DNA from: Agrypnia vestita
Taxonomy: Eukaryota > Arthropoda > Insecta > Trichoptera > Phryganeidae
Assembly (NCBI GenBank): GCA_016648135.1
Contig: JADDOH010002332.1
Location: forward strand, 208,863-272,862
DNA length: 64,000 nucleotides
Reading direction: 5' to 3'
The translations under genes were made by a program, and so were the position numbers. The number at the start of each line of letters is the position of its first letter. Position 1 is the stretch's first letter. Shown here in pieces: positions 34,831 to 44,639 of the stretch. The notes below the pieces were generated by a model that saw only the letters and a program-made list of their open reading frames with translations, searched no databases and was not told the DNA's origin.

Positions 34831-35560
34831 TATTTTAAATACTAGTATGCTTTAAACGATATTCAATCAATGTTTAATGCAAGAACAAGACAATTTCTAC
34901 GTAAGTGTCAAAACGTATAATTTATTTATTTGTGTGCATACGGTTCATAGCACCATTTCAAAAAATAGTGGATTCAAAGATATACCCTTACAATATAAAC
35001 AGTATTTAAAAATGTACACACGAAAATCACCAAATTTTAAATATTTCATCAAAATATAAAAAGTAATTAAATGAATTTATTGATATCAGTTGCATTGCCA
35101 CTCTTAAAAAACAAGTGTGCACGCAAATGTCAAGCTAGGTGACCTTAACATTGTTTATTATTTTATTTCATTTGCTTTGTCTGTTTCATTTTTAATTTTT
35201 TTCTCCTAAGTGTTGTATTGTGTTTTTTCCTTTTCTTTTCTCGTACTGTATTGATAAAGTATTATCCTTTATTTTTGAACACATTTAAGTTACAATGATT
35301 ATTGCACTATTCCTTTTGCAAATTAATAATTTTTCAATGTAAAAGAGCGTATAAATAAATAAATTATAATTATAAATTATAAAGAGCTATCCGCGGAGAA
35401 GAAATAAAATGTCAACGTGATCAAATAAACATAATATGTACATTACACAATTATTTTGCAATATAATTATTCTACATATCTCATCATTATTCCTCCCAGG
35501 CAGCTCATTCGCATTGCCCCACGCGTTCAAGCTGTCTATCTGTGCTGGCGCAGTCGAGGA
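34831..35560. other. no gene seen
   Basis: AT-rich. 35190-35370 ends in ATAAATAAATAAATTATAAT like a retroposon 3' end. No coding content. Confidence 0.35.
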
Positions 35561-35568
35561 CTGGGCAT

Positions 35569-36224
35569 TAGTGATGGGTCCGCTCTGTACTCACTACTAC
35601 AATGTAGTACTACACTACATTGAAGTGCACACTTCGCACACTTTGATGTGTAGTGCACACTACAAATTACAAACACCAAAGTTATTGAAAGTATAAACTT
35701 CAAATACCTAGTACACATCATTTCAAAGCGAACACTACAAAGTACATACACTTCAAAGTTATCGAAAGTATGAGAAACATACTTTAAATAGTGCATTTTT
35801 TACGTGAAATTTTTGGAAAGTTGATGTAGCTAAACGAAGAAATCTGTGGAAACTGTAACAACATGGTTTGAAAATTTTTTGGAATCGAATGAAGAAATCT
35901 GGCTGGCGACCTTTTTTTTTTTTAGCTCGCCAAATTTTTATTTGGGAAAAAAATTCTTCACTTTAGTTAAAAATTTACTTCACTATTACTTCATTTCATT
36001 ACTTCACTTCATTATTATTACAATTACTTCACTTCATTTACTTCACTTCAATTACTTCACTTCAATTACTTCACTTCAATTACTTCACTTCATTTCGTAG
36101 TACTACAATTACTTCACTTCAAGTAGTTTTTACTACAATTGTAGTGTACACTTTGTAGTCTTCAAACTGGTGAACGTGTGTGTGTTGTAGTCTTCATTTT
36201 GAAATGTAGTTTTTCCCTTCGCTA
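35569..36224. mobile_element. hAT-type MITE, copy 2 (656 bp)
   Basis: Begins TAGTGATGGGTCCGC and ends CTTCGCTA, flanked by a perfect 8-bp duplication ctgggcat (35561-35568 and 36225-36232). Inside is an array of ACTTCACTTCAATT words at about 35990-36120. The body matches 23866-24534. It ends 209 bp before the ATG of the receptor gene, so it lies in the gene's likely promoter or 5' leader. Confidence 0.88.
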
Positions 36225-36232
36225 CTGGGCAT

Positions 36233-36432
36233 GGCTGCAAAACGTTTTGTGGATTTCCCCAATATAACCTTAATAATCTACACCGCGCGCGCCGCGCAGA
36301 TCAAAACGAACTGGTTTCGCAGTCGTCCGACATTTCCTCCGACGTTCACACGTCTGGGTAACATCGTGTTTGTGAAATTATTTGTTGCTGACGAATATTG
36401 CGCTCTCCGATGTGAACACCGCCCCGACTACC
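36233..36432 (+). promoter_or_regulatory. upstream region of the receptor gene
   Basis: This 200-bp stretch lies between the hAT MITE and the first ATG. It holds a CAATATAACC near 36258 that might act as a weak TATA, followed by a GC-rich run (CGCGCGCGCCGCGCAG). An in-frame TGA at 36373-36375 closes the receptor frame upstream, so translation cannot begin earlier. Whether a 5' noncoding exon or splice acceptor lies here cannot be told. Confidence 0.35.
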
Positions 36433-37506
36433 ATGGACCACGAGACGCTGAACCTGACACATTGGAACGTCAGTGAGACGAACGTCACGAATCTCCCCAC
36501 GTCAACTCTCGAAGCGGAAGGTCTGGAACCGCTGTTCAACTTTATTATACTCGGAGTCCTTATGGACATCACCGGCGTTTTGGGGATCGTGACGAACATC
36601 ATTTCCATGGTCATCTTCTCGCAACCGCAGATGAAGACCAGCAGCGGAGTTCTACTGTTCGGCCTGGCGTTCAGCGACTGCGTGCTGGACGTCGGAGCCA
36701 TCACCTACGTCGGACTGCCGACCATCTACCTCTACACCGGCTACACTTTCCGGTTCTTCCACTTCATCCTCCCTCATCTGGAGCCCTACATCCACATCAT
36801 GACGCAAAGCGCTTACACGTCCACGCTGTATCTGACCGTGGCTGTCACCGTGGAGCGATTCATCGCGGTCTACCATCCGCTAAAGGTCAAGGTGGTCTGC
36901 ACGCGCAGGAGATCCATCGTGGCTGTCTTCGGTATAATGATCTCCTCCTTTCTGTTCATGTTGCCAAAATTTTGGGAGGTTCATCTGTCGGAGATAACCG
37001 TCGTCGAGAACAACGTGAGTTCGGTCGTTTACAGGACGGACATGGGAATATATTCGGAGATTTACGGCTGGCTGGACACGATAGTCGCCGTGCTGCCGCT
37101 GATAACCTGCTTGATCCTGAACATCCTCATATTCAAGGAGTTCAGGAAGATTAAAGTGGAAAGGGTGAATCTCACGTTTGCCCAGGCTGACGAAATCCAA
37201 AAGACCAAGATAATAGTCTTCATCGTCCAGGCGTTTCTGCTGTGCAATGTCCTCGAGATTCTGTACAACTTGTGTACTTTCGAAAATTCTTGGGTGCTTC
37301 CCACCTTGAATTGGTTCTGCATCGTGTTGAACAACGTCGTGAATTTTGTAATCTGTGTAACGTTTTGGAAAATGTTTCGCATTACGTTTTTGGTATTGTT
37401 CGGAATGAAAACTGACAACAAAAGGCCGTCTGCCAGCAAGAGCAAGACGACGCTTTCTTCAAAAAGTAGCACGTCTTCTTCGAAAGTTCAGTCATCCGTA
37501 GTTTAA
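36433..37506 (+). CDS. class-A GPCR, FMRFamide-receptor-like, single exon
   Basis: A seven-pass plasma-membrane receptor of 357 residues, probably for a neuropeptide. The start is the first ATG after an in-frame stop at 36373 and has a good context (CTACCATGG). The N terminus has no signal peptide but three N-glycosylation sequons (N7, N12, N17). Membrane segments fall at about 36-62, 73-95, 118-145, 161-180, 212-236, 258-282 and 288-312. D82 in LAFSD is the conserved TM2 aspartate, ERF (141-143) followed by IAVYHPLK replaces DRY, and TM6 has CNVLE rather than CWxP. The NPxxY motif is NFVIC. The conserved TM3 and ECL2 cysteines are missing. The tail (331-357) is rich in serine and lysine and could be phosphorylated. 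Insect FMRFamide receptors are often intronless, which agrees. The exact ligand is unknown. Confidence 0.9.
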   Translation: MDHETLNLTHWNVSETNVTNLPTSTLEAEGLEPLFNFIILGVLMDITGVLGIVTNIISMVIFSQPQMKTSSGVLLFGLAFSDCVLDVGAITYVGLPTIYLYTGYTFRFFHFILPHLEPYIHIMTQSAYTSTLYLTVAVTVERFIAVYHPLKVKVVCTRRRSIVAVFGIMISSFLFMLPKFWEVHLSEITVVENNVSSVVYRTDMGIYSEIYGWLDTIVAVLPLITCLILNILIFKEFRKIKVERVNLTFAQADEIQKTKIIVFIVQAFLLCNVLEILYNLCTFENSWVLPTLNWFCIVLNNVVNFVICVTFWKMFRITFLVLFGMKTDNKRPSASKSKTTLSSKSSTSSSKVQSSVV

Positions 37507-38020
37507 AATAGACACATTTTACCTGAATTAATCGTGACGCGAATATTTCAACACGGCAGGGCGCCGTGGCTCTTGATATTCAAGGTGACAATGCAAAAAA
37601 ATGTTTGTTCGTTGTTTTTGTGTGATAATTTCGCCGAGAATTTAAAAATGTTGTGGAGTCAACATTTTACATTGATTATCTTATAATAGTACCTATATGT
37701 GATAATAGTGTTGTAAAGCTGAGCAATGCTCTGTACTAGATCTATATTTTATAATTATGTTGACAATGACGTCGAATGAACGTGAAAAAAACCGATACTG
37801 TTGTAATCGGCTATTACATAATGGTTATTCATTGCAAAATGATTAAATTACCTTAAAGGAAGGAACATGGTTCCCAAACCGGTTAATGTTACTAAAAAAG
37901 TGGTTTAAACCAAGTAAATTTGTGTTTAAATTCTTTTGAAAAAATCTAGTTATAAGTGAAAATGATTTGTTGTTTATATTAAGCAAAAATGTATTTTTGA
38001 CAGTATATAATAAATGTATA
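37507..38020 (+). other. 3' flank of the receptor gene
   Basis: No gene. The first AATAAA downstream of the stop is at 38009-38014, about 500 bp away, and is a candidate polyadenylation signal. In between, 37860-37935 (GGAACATGGTTCCCAAACCG ... TTTAAACCAAGTAAATTTG) is a decayed Penelope-type terminal block like that at 31.9 kb, so the 3' UTR may contain repeat sequence. Confidence 0.4.
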
Positions 38021-38089
38021 TTTTATCTTAGTTATTATTTATTTTCTTTTTAGATCAACGCTTTGTAGTGAACAGGTAGGACTGTAATA

Positions 38090-38360
38090 TGACCTGGCTT
38101 GCGTGGATTTTATTCTTCTTCATCAGCCTTCGTCTCTCTACTGCTGGATATAGGCCTCTTCCTTCCCTTTCCATCTTTCCTTGTTGTTTGCTAATCGTAG
38201 CCATTTCTTTCCCCCCACAGCGGCTATATCATCGGCCCATCTCTTTTGAGGTCTTCCGATGCTTTTTTTATTCTCCTAAGGTCTCCATTTCAGAACTCTG
38301 GGAGGCCATCTTGTAGCATCCTGCCTTGCAACATGTCCTGCCTATTGCTTATTGCATGGT
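38090..38360 (-). pseudogene. RTE-like LINE, C-terminal fragment
   Basis: The minus strand encodes RRPQKRWADDIAAVGGKKW, then RLANNKERWKGKEEAYIQQ. The RPQ-x-RWADDI ... W-x-R-A-x-x-x-x-x-WK-x-x-EAY-x-QQ pattern is typical of the last part of RTE-clade LINE proteins in arthropods. Nothing upstream of this survives. It lies tail to tail with the receptor gene, about 580 bp after its stop. Confidence 0.65.
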
Positions 38361-38496
38361 GGATTTTACTAGTATGCTAGATACAGTAAACATGTGTTGT
38401 GCGAATTGTTATACAAGGTAAGTATTGTGGTTCTGTCAATACCGATGAAGATTTTAGTAGAGAATTATAAAACTTGTGCGGGTGATCATGGTTCAC

Positions 38497-38770
38497 TTAT
38501 GTATAAATAAATTTTCCGATATAATTACCCAGTAATTTTTCAATGTCAGCGTTATTTATAGATCCTCTATACAATATATGAAATACTAAATATGTGAGTT
38601 TATACATATAAATGGTATTACATACCAAATAAAGTATTTTAACTTCTTCTACAAAAATAGCAAAATAATTTTGTGATGACATTATTAATGTAATTAATAA
38701 AATAAACTCAGTTTTTACCACATTTTATATGGAAAATATCTTATTTTATATAAATAAAATATCTTATTAA
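38497..38770 (-). mobile_element. Penelope-like terminal repeat and 5' start, same family as 2.3 kb
   Basis: On the minus strand AAAATGTGGTAAAAACTGAG is followed by TTTATTTTATTAATTACATT, ATAATGTCATCACAAAATTA and TTTTGC. This matches 2805-2885 nearly base for base. The ATG opens MSSQNYFAIFVEEV and some 70 codons without recognisable domain, which could be the N terminus of the element's protein. No core motif is present in the surviving part. Confidence 0.5.
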
Positions 38771-40650
38771 TTATATAAAGTATTTTAAGTTAACAACTGG
38801 GATAGTTAATTTAAAAAATATTTTTTAAAGGTTGTACTATAGACAAATTTTTTAAGTTACATATTTATCATTTCGAGGAGACGTAGCTCTCACTATCAGA
38901 GGTTATTGATAGCTAACTTAAATATATAATCTATTTATCAACCGAAAGAACGATTTTTGTAAATTCACACAATAAAAGTACTCCACTTGGTTCCTAATAA
39001 AGGATAAACAGTTAACAATTTGGAAACCGTTGGCATCATAAAGAATTAAAATAATGAGAAAACTCTTAAGGCTAAACATTCACTGCAAATGCATAATATT
39101 TTGGCGTTTTCTTTTACGAAAATGTGCGTTTTTATGATTCATTTATATCACAATGTATATTATAAACTGCAACTTTTTAGAGCGATAACTTAGATAGAAC
39201 TTGTGTTCTTATATAAAAGTAATAAACTGAACATTATTTATAATAATTAAAAAAATATAAGCATTAATCGACAGGCCGCGGCCAAAAAAATCGCTTTTAG
39301 TGTCCTAGGCGGCGCAAAGTTTTCATGAATATTTATATATGTTTAATATGTTTTTTTATACGTAAGTTTACTTCGTTATCTTGAATTCGTACTTAGATAA
39401 TTAACAAATGTTAAATATGAATAACGTTATAATGTTTTAAATTCGCAAGAAATTTTTACGTTTTTTGTTAATTTTAAAACGCTTTTTATTTATATAAAGA
39501 TATGTTTAAACAGTATATTCTATTTATTCCCGTATTTTGAGGGTTAACTCACTAAATAAAAGTTAGTTTTTCTTAATAAAAACACCTTAATTATTATTTA
39601 AAAATAAAAATTCCAAAGTATGAAATGTGCCAATAAATAACGCAATTATAAAACAGAATACCGTTGGCACCGGCGAAACTAAATTTGTATCCAGTGACTT
39701 TGTGAATTCGTAATTAATAAACCGCTAAATAATTACCAGTCTTTTAATTTGCTTCTTACAACCACGTCCCGTGACAATATAAAACCGAATTTAATACGTA
39801 AACAGGCCCACTTTCATGCAAAGTCATCAATTAAAGCACTTTACGGAGAAAGTGGGAAATCTTAGAGGAGGAGCTTAATAAGAGTAACATTGATGAACTG
39901 GGAGACAAGTATCGAGATAATGGATGACTTTGGCATCAAACTGTCGGTGGGGCTCTTTAGATTAAGCAAAGCTATACAGCAATAAAGAAGGAAAATAGAT
40001 TGGTGCAAGTGCTGAAGCGGTCCAAGACATGGGAAGATAAAAAAACCCTGTTGAGGCTTTGCACACCCGAGACTCTTAGAACAAAAATCTCATAAATTTA
40101 TCAATGAATGAACTCGAGACGATAATTTATCACACGCACCCATTGCTGTCCCTCAGGGTAAGAGTCCAAAATCAATCGATACAGGAGCGGAAACGTATTG
40201 TGTAATTTTCACATTCTGAGACACTTACGCTTCACTTCACTTCGCAATCGAGGTATCATTAAAATGTAATATCACCTCTTACAGATGTATTGGAGCAAAG
40301 CCGGGCCAAGAGGTTTGGCTCGTAATGGATATTAACTCTTTCGCTGGTGCTCGAGTCATCCAGCGCCGGAACGAAGTGATCCCGGGGGAGGAGCACAATT
40401 GAATGGAGCTGTGTCGTCTCATGAGAAAAACATCGGCAAAGCGAAACTGGATCACAGCACATAAATCCACGATAACATTGGACGCTGTGAACAAAGACCC
40501 GCTAGCATGATCTTGTTTACGATTTCATCTAAAGAAGATTTATCTCATGCATTTATTTACTAACTTTTGTGTTTGTTTTTGAATACCGCGTTATTTATTA
40601 ATATTATTAATATTTAAAGCATTAACTTTGTGGTTAGACATAACTATACT
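38771..40650. other. long stretch without a gene
   Basis: AT-rich, no recognisable coding region. 39830-40500 is somewhat richer in GC with short frames on the minus strand, but none shows a domain. Confidence 0.35.
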
Positions 40651-40653
40651 ATA

Positions 40654-41192
40654 CAGGGTTATTTGTAAAACATTAATAACCTCGGAGGGATGCACTCCTG
40701 CCTTGATTATGAGTCGAAAATGTTCAAGCTATTATGACCTAATATTAATAGTTAAGGAAATATGCGACATCAAAGTTTGCATTTTTTTTCCAATATTTTT
40801 GACTTATTTTTTGTAAAACGATGGACTATCATTACAGTGTCTAATGTCAATTACGAAAAATTCATTCGTTTCAATACAAGTTAAATAAAATGATAAAAAC
40901 CCTGAAAAAATTCCAATTGGAATGTTTTCCAATTGGAATTCGAAGGTTTTTATTTTTTTATTTGATTTGTATTAAAGGGAATGAATTTTTCATATTCGAT
41001 ATAAGTTTCTGTAATGAGAGTCCAATGTTTTTCAAAAAATAAGTCAGAAATATTGAAAAAAAAATTCTAACTTTTATGTCACATATCTCCTTAACTATTG
41101 ATATTAGGTCATGATAGCTTGAACATTTTCGACTCATAATCAAGGCAGGAATATAGTCCTGAGAAGTTACTAATGTTTTACAAATAACCCTG
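40654..41192. repeat. palindromic element with TA duplication (539 bp)
   Basis: Ends CAGGGTTATTTGTAAAACAT and its inverse, flanked by TA at 40652-40653 and 41193-41194. The two halves are inverted copies throughout and meet near 40920 in AATTGGAATGTTTTCCAATT. TA flanks and CAGGG ends suggest a Tc1/mariner-type mobiliser, but no transposase is encoded. Relatives: 7277-7756 and a fragment at 57388-57456. Confidence 0.72.
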
Positions 41193-41204
41193 TATATAAC
41201 TATA

Positions 41205-41912
41205 TATAGTAGACTGAACTAGAAAATACTAAATACTTAGGACTCAGCATAGACAGACATCTCAAATGGACCTTTCAAATAGACAAAGTAATTGACTCAC
41301 TGACTAAACTGACCAGCCTATTCCACAAAATACACGAAATCACACCAAAGACCGTAAAATGTATGACGTACCAGGCACACGTCAAGAGTAGAATAGGATA
41401 TTTGATACCCTTCTAGGGAACCGGAAACAAAACTAACCTAAACAGACTCCAACGACAACAAAACAAAATACTAAAAATGATCTATGATCTGAAATACCGG
41501 ACACCAACTGAAACTGTATACCATATAACACAACAAAACATCGAAAGCATTACAAAAATCGAAAACTTAAAATCATTCACAGACTAGACATAAAATTACA
41601 CAAAATACATGAAAAACATCAACACAACACTAGAATGGCCCAAAACTATCACATAACACATGCCAAAACAAAAACAGGACAATCCCGACTAATTTGCAAC
41701 GGATTAAAACTATACAATGACCTGCCACAACAGACCAAACAACTGACCACTGACAAATTCAAAACAGATGTGACAAAAATGTTAAAACTCGGCCAACTAT
41801 AAAAAAATGACTTTGTATCTAAATCATACTATTATCATTTCTTATATTGAATCATGTAAAAATGTTATCTATAAACCTTTTAGGTTTCCATTATATTTTA
41901 AATAAAATAAAA
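41205..41912 (+). pseudogene. jockey-like LINE, 3' remnant
   Basis: From about 41214 the frame reads TELENTKYLGLSIDRHLKW, then HKIHEITPKTVKCMTY, a stop at the end of IGYLIPF, and LNRLQRQQNKILKMIYDL. KYLG-x-x-x-D-x-x-L-x-W and LQ-x-x-QNK-x-L are classic landmarks after the jockey reverse transcriptase. Further stops and shifts follow. The 3' end reads TTTTAAATAAAATAAAAAAA, a poly-A-like tail, right before the inverted pair at 41917. The 5' part is missing. Confidence 0.75.
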
Positions 41913-41916
41913 AAAA

Positions 41917-42222
41917 TAACAGAATTAGTAAACTTAGTAAAAACCACTACCAGATTTACGGTCTACCGATTCCGAGACGTACCCGTCTCTTAGTCAAGAC
42001 CAACACTACACTACTACATTCACAATTGAATTCAATTTCTCTGACAAGATTAACACGCATGTGAACAATAGTGGTGATAGTTTTACAATACTATGGTTGG
42101 GGTGTATAATGTTGTGAATGTAGTAGTGTAGTCCATGTCCTGACGAAGAGACGGGTACGTCTCGAAACCGGTAGACCGTAAATCTGGTAGTGGTTCTTAC
42201 TAAGTTTACTAACATTCTGTTA
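41917..42222. mobile_element. inverted pair of Penelope-type terminal repeats
   Basis: Left end TAACAGAATTAGTAAACTTA and right end TAAGTTTACTAACATTCTGT are inverse copies, and the pairing continues through the ACCACTACCAGATTTACGG block. Each arm has a core; the right one is intact, the left one (minus strand, 41968-41995) has GGAA for GAAA and a changed CTGAnGA. The layout equals the 4.8- and 34.4-kb units but the sequence is another family, related to 34.37-34.83 kb. No clear target duplication. Confidence 0.65.
42140..42167 (+). ncRNA. hammerhead-like core
   Basis: CTGACGA (42140-42146), A, a perfect 6-bp stem GAGACG/CGTCTC with loop GGTA, GAAA (42164-42167), then CCGGTAG. All core bases fit. 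A strand pairing with CCGGTAG was not found just upstream, so self-cleavage in cis is doubtful. Confidence 0.45.
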
Positions 42223-42224
42223 CC

Positions 42225-42785
42225 GCGTTATTTATTGTCTTAACTTTTATCAATAAATAGCATTGTAATGGCTTGATACTGCAGGTAAGGGTGCATTTAT
42301 CTATACTGCATAGTGCATTTGGAACGTTGCTGTGGTTATCATACAGGCCTTCTCTTAGCGAAAGCTCTATGATGGAAGCCATGGTATTAGCAGGACATGG
42401 AAACTTTTCCAAATTGGGCTGAAGTTTGAATTTGAAAGCTGATTGAATGGGAGTCCTGTGGCGGCTAAAAACTGCTAATACAGGATGACACTAAACTTTC
42501 TTAATTCTGTTCTTAAAATTTCTTGTTACACAAATCACCATTTAAGGTATTTTCTACGTCTTGGATGCTCGAAATCTACCACCGGGTTGCCACGAACTGC
42601 ATTGTTAGCCAAGGCTGCACGCTTTCTTGGAATAGGGGGTGTCATGTTATGTGTGTTATATTATCATGTCGCTGCTCGGTCTACCTTATATACAGGAAGG
42701 CTAGTATACCGATTTAGTTAAATAATTGAAAAGTTATGTAATTAGCTTAGGCTGGCTTAGCAAGAAATATCAGATCCCCTGATAA
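42225..42785. other. no gene seen
   Basis: Two overlapping short frames at 42485-42720 have no domains. No repeat recognised. Confidence 0.35.
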
Positions 42786-42789
42786 TTAA

Positions 42790-43525
42790 CCCGCGAGTAC
42801 TGGCACCAATAAAAATCACATGGGCACTCGCGTGTAGAGCATTTTGCTCACAGATATTAAATAGTAAAATGTGTGCCTTAATCCATTGAAATCATGATTG
42901 TATTGATGGTTTTTACAGTAGAACACTTAAAATTTTGTAATATTTATATTTATTTAACATTTCAAAATATAATTAACATTAATTTTTATAAAAAACTTAA
43001 ATTTAGCCAGTCTTCTAAGGTACGCTTAAGAAAATAAAGAAAAAATCTAACAAAAATCAACTTTCTTATCTATCTAATAAAGAAACATTAATTTTTATCG
43101 TAAATACGACTCTTTCGTATATAACATAATGTATTTGAGGGTGTTGTACACAAATATTTTTGGCACTTCATACAGAGCTTTTTTGTCTTACGATTTTTAT
43201 ATCTTGGATACACTGCACAGATGCCGCTAGGTTTTTAAATTCTGGTTCCTCGATTTATTTGCAAAACGTTTCACGATTTGCTAAAGAGGTTATGACAAAA
43301 ATCTCATAGTATTTCTTCTATCAATTAGAGATTGACTTAGTACTAAGTGCGCGGCGATTTGCTCATCGCGCCATGAAGGGAATTGAGGGAAATTTTACAC
43401 ACGGGAAGGGGAACGTACAAAATTCAGCTACTGAATGTACTAGACTCGAGAAATTATTTTTGACAAAATGGCGTGAATTTAAAATTTAGCGTGAGCAAAA
43501 TGCTCATAGCGCGAGTGCTCGCGGG
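42790..43525 (-). mobile_element. piggyBac-like element relic (736 bp)
   Basis: The ends are CCCGCGAGTACTGGC and the inverse of CCCGCGAGCACTCGC, flanked by TTAA (42786-42789) and TCAA (43526-43529), the piggyBac target with one change. A second inverted block, GAGCATTTTGCTCAC, lies inside each end. On the minus strand near 43265-43125 a decayed frame reads CSVYPRYKNRKTKKLCMKC then QKYLCTT, resembling the cysteine-rich C terminus of piggyBac transposases (RKT-x-x-x-C-x-x-C-x-x-x-LC). The catalytic part is gone. Confidence 0.7.
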
Positions 43526-43529
43526 TCAA

Positions 43530-44160
43530 TAAATCAAATCCGCCTTTACTCATAAGAATGTGTAAATATTCATCTCTGATCACGAAGCCTGCATTCGTAT
43601 CCAAAACGTCGCACGTTGGCTAGTAAAGCGGGTTAGGTTGCTTTTAAGTATGCGAAGAATTATAGAGTTGAGTCATCTTTTATACAAATAAACAGTCGAG
43701 TAATAAATAGTTAAGAGACAATAAACTCGAGCCGGTTATTCAAGAAATCTAGGATGGTTCAAAGTCTTCTGGATTCCAACTTACCATCACGACCTGCATA
43801 TGTGAACAGTGACTCACGAAAGATAAATACACAACACTATTTATATCGGAAAATACAATATTCTTACTTATAAGCACCTACATAGGGAATCGAGTGATTC
43901 ATATATGTAACCCTTTCTTTGCCCAACTTTTTTATTTATATGTATTTATTTTTATAAATTATTAATCGAAACAAATGGAGCGCTTTGGAAGAGAAGCAAG
44001 ACAGAAAATTCATCATCGGTTCCACTTAGATGGAAATTGTGAAAACACTATTCCTAACAATCTTTATGAAATAAAATTGATTTTTTTTAAACAGAGATAT
44101 CAAGGTGTATTGCAAATTCCATCAACCAACAAAATAAACGAGTCCATTTATTTTTTTGGT
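43530..44160. other. no gene seen
   Basis: A frame of 62 codons at 43975-44163 starts MERFGREARQKIHH but shows no domain or splice context. Not called. Confidence 0.35.
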
Positions 44161-44164
44161 TGAT

Positions 44165-44620
44165 GGTCCAGAGACTTTCGCGAACCTTCTAGAACATAAT
44201 GTTTCAGGACTTTCTTCGACACGTTCCGCCAATCAGTTTAAAACCTTATAGAACTTTCGGGTATTTTCTAGAACCTTCTCCTTCCTGAACTTCCTAGAGT
44301 TGATTTCTCCGGAATCTTTTAGACTCACCAACACAGTTGGCGCGCCTATTTTGAAACAATCTGAAGCATTTGCGGCCTTCCCATAACAAAACAATGTGAT
44401 AGAAAGCACATTTTCCCCACCCATTCCCACCCACGCACAGCAATCCCCACCCACGCACAGCCATCCCCACCCACGCACAGCCATCCCCACCAAACTCGCA
44501 TATTTTCGATGTGATACCAAGGGCTATCTACCACCATAACCAACGGTGGGTGGTTGTGGAGAAAACTTGGCGGGTAGGGAAACACGGGTTTCTTTAATAT
44601 ATTATATAATTATCATAATA
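44165..44620 (-). mobile_element. Helitron-like non-autonomous element, copy 2
   Basis: Inverse copy of 25520-25960: GAAACCCGTGTTTCCC near 44590, the GGTTATGGTGGTAGATAGCC block, and GAAAATGTGCTTTCTA. It diverges or stops near 44165 before the 3' hairpin, which I could not find, so it seems 3'-truncated. A TCTCTGCTATATTATG near 44630 on the minus strand may be its 5' TC end. Confidence 0.6.
44408..44490 (-). repeat. 20-bp minisatellite inside the Helitron copy
   Basis: About four units of CCCACCCACGCACAGCCATC (plus-strand reading). The equivalent place in copy 1 has a single unit, so the array expanded after the copies separated. Confidence 0.75.
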
Positions 44621-44639
44621 TAGCAGAGATTATATATAT

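Noticed and set aside
36382..36432. Upstream extension of the receptor frame by 17 codons to a TTG
   Set aside because: There is no ATG in that part, a TGA lies in frame at 36373, and the ATG at 36433 has a good context.
36378..37472. Long frames on the strand opposite the receptor (for example 36378-36704, 36880-37200, 37062-37472)
   Set aside because: They are shadows of a GC-richer coding region and contain no domain.
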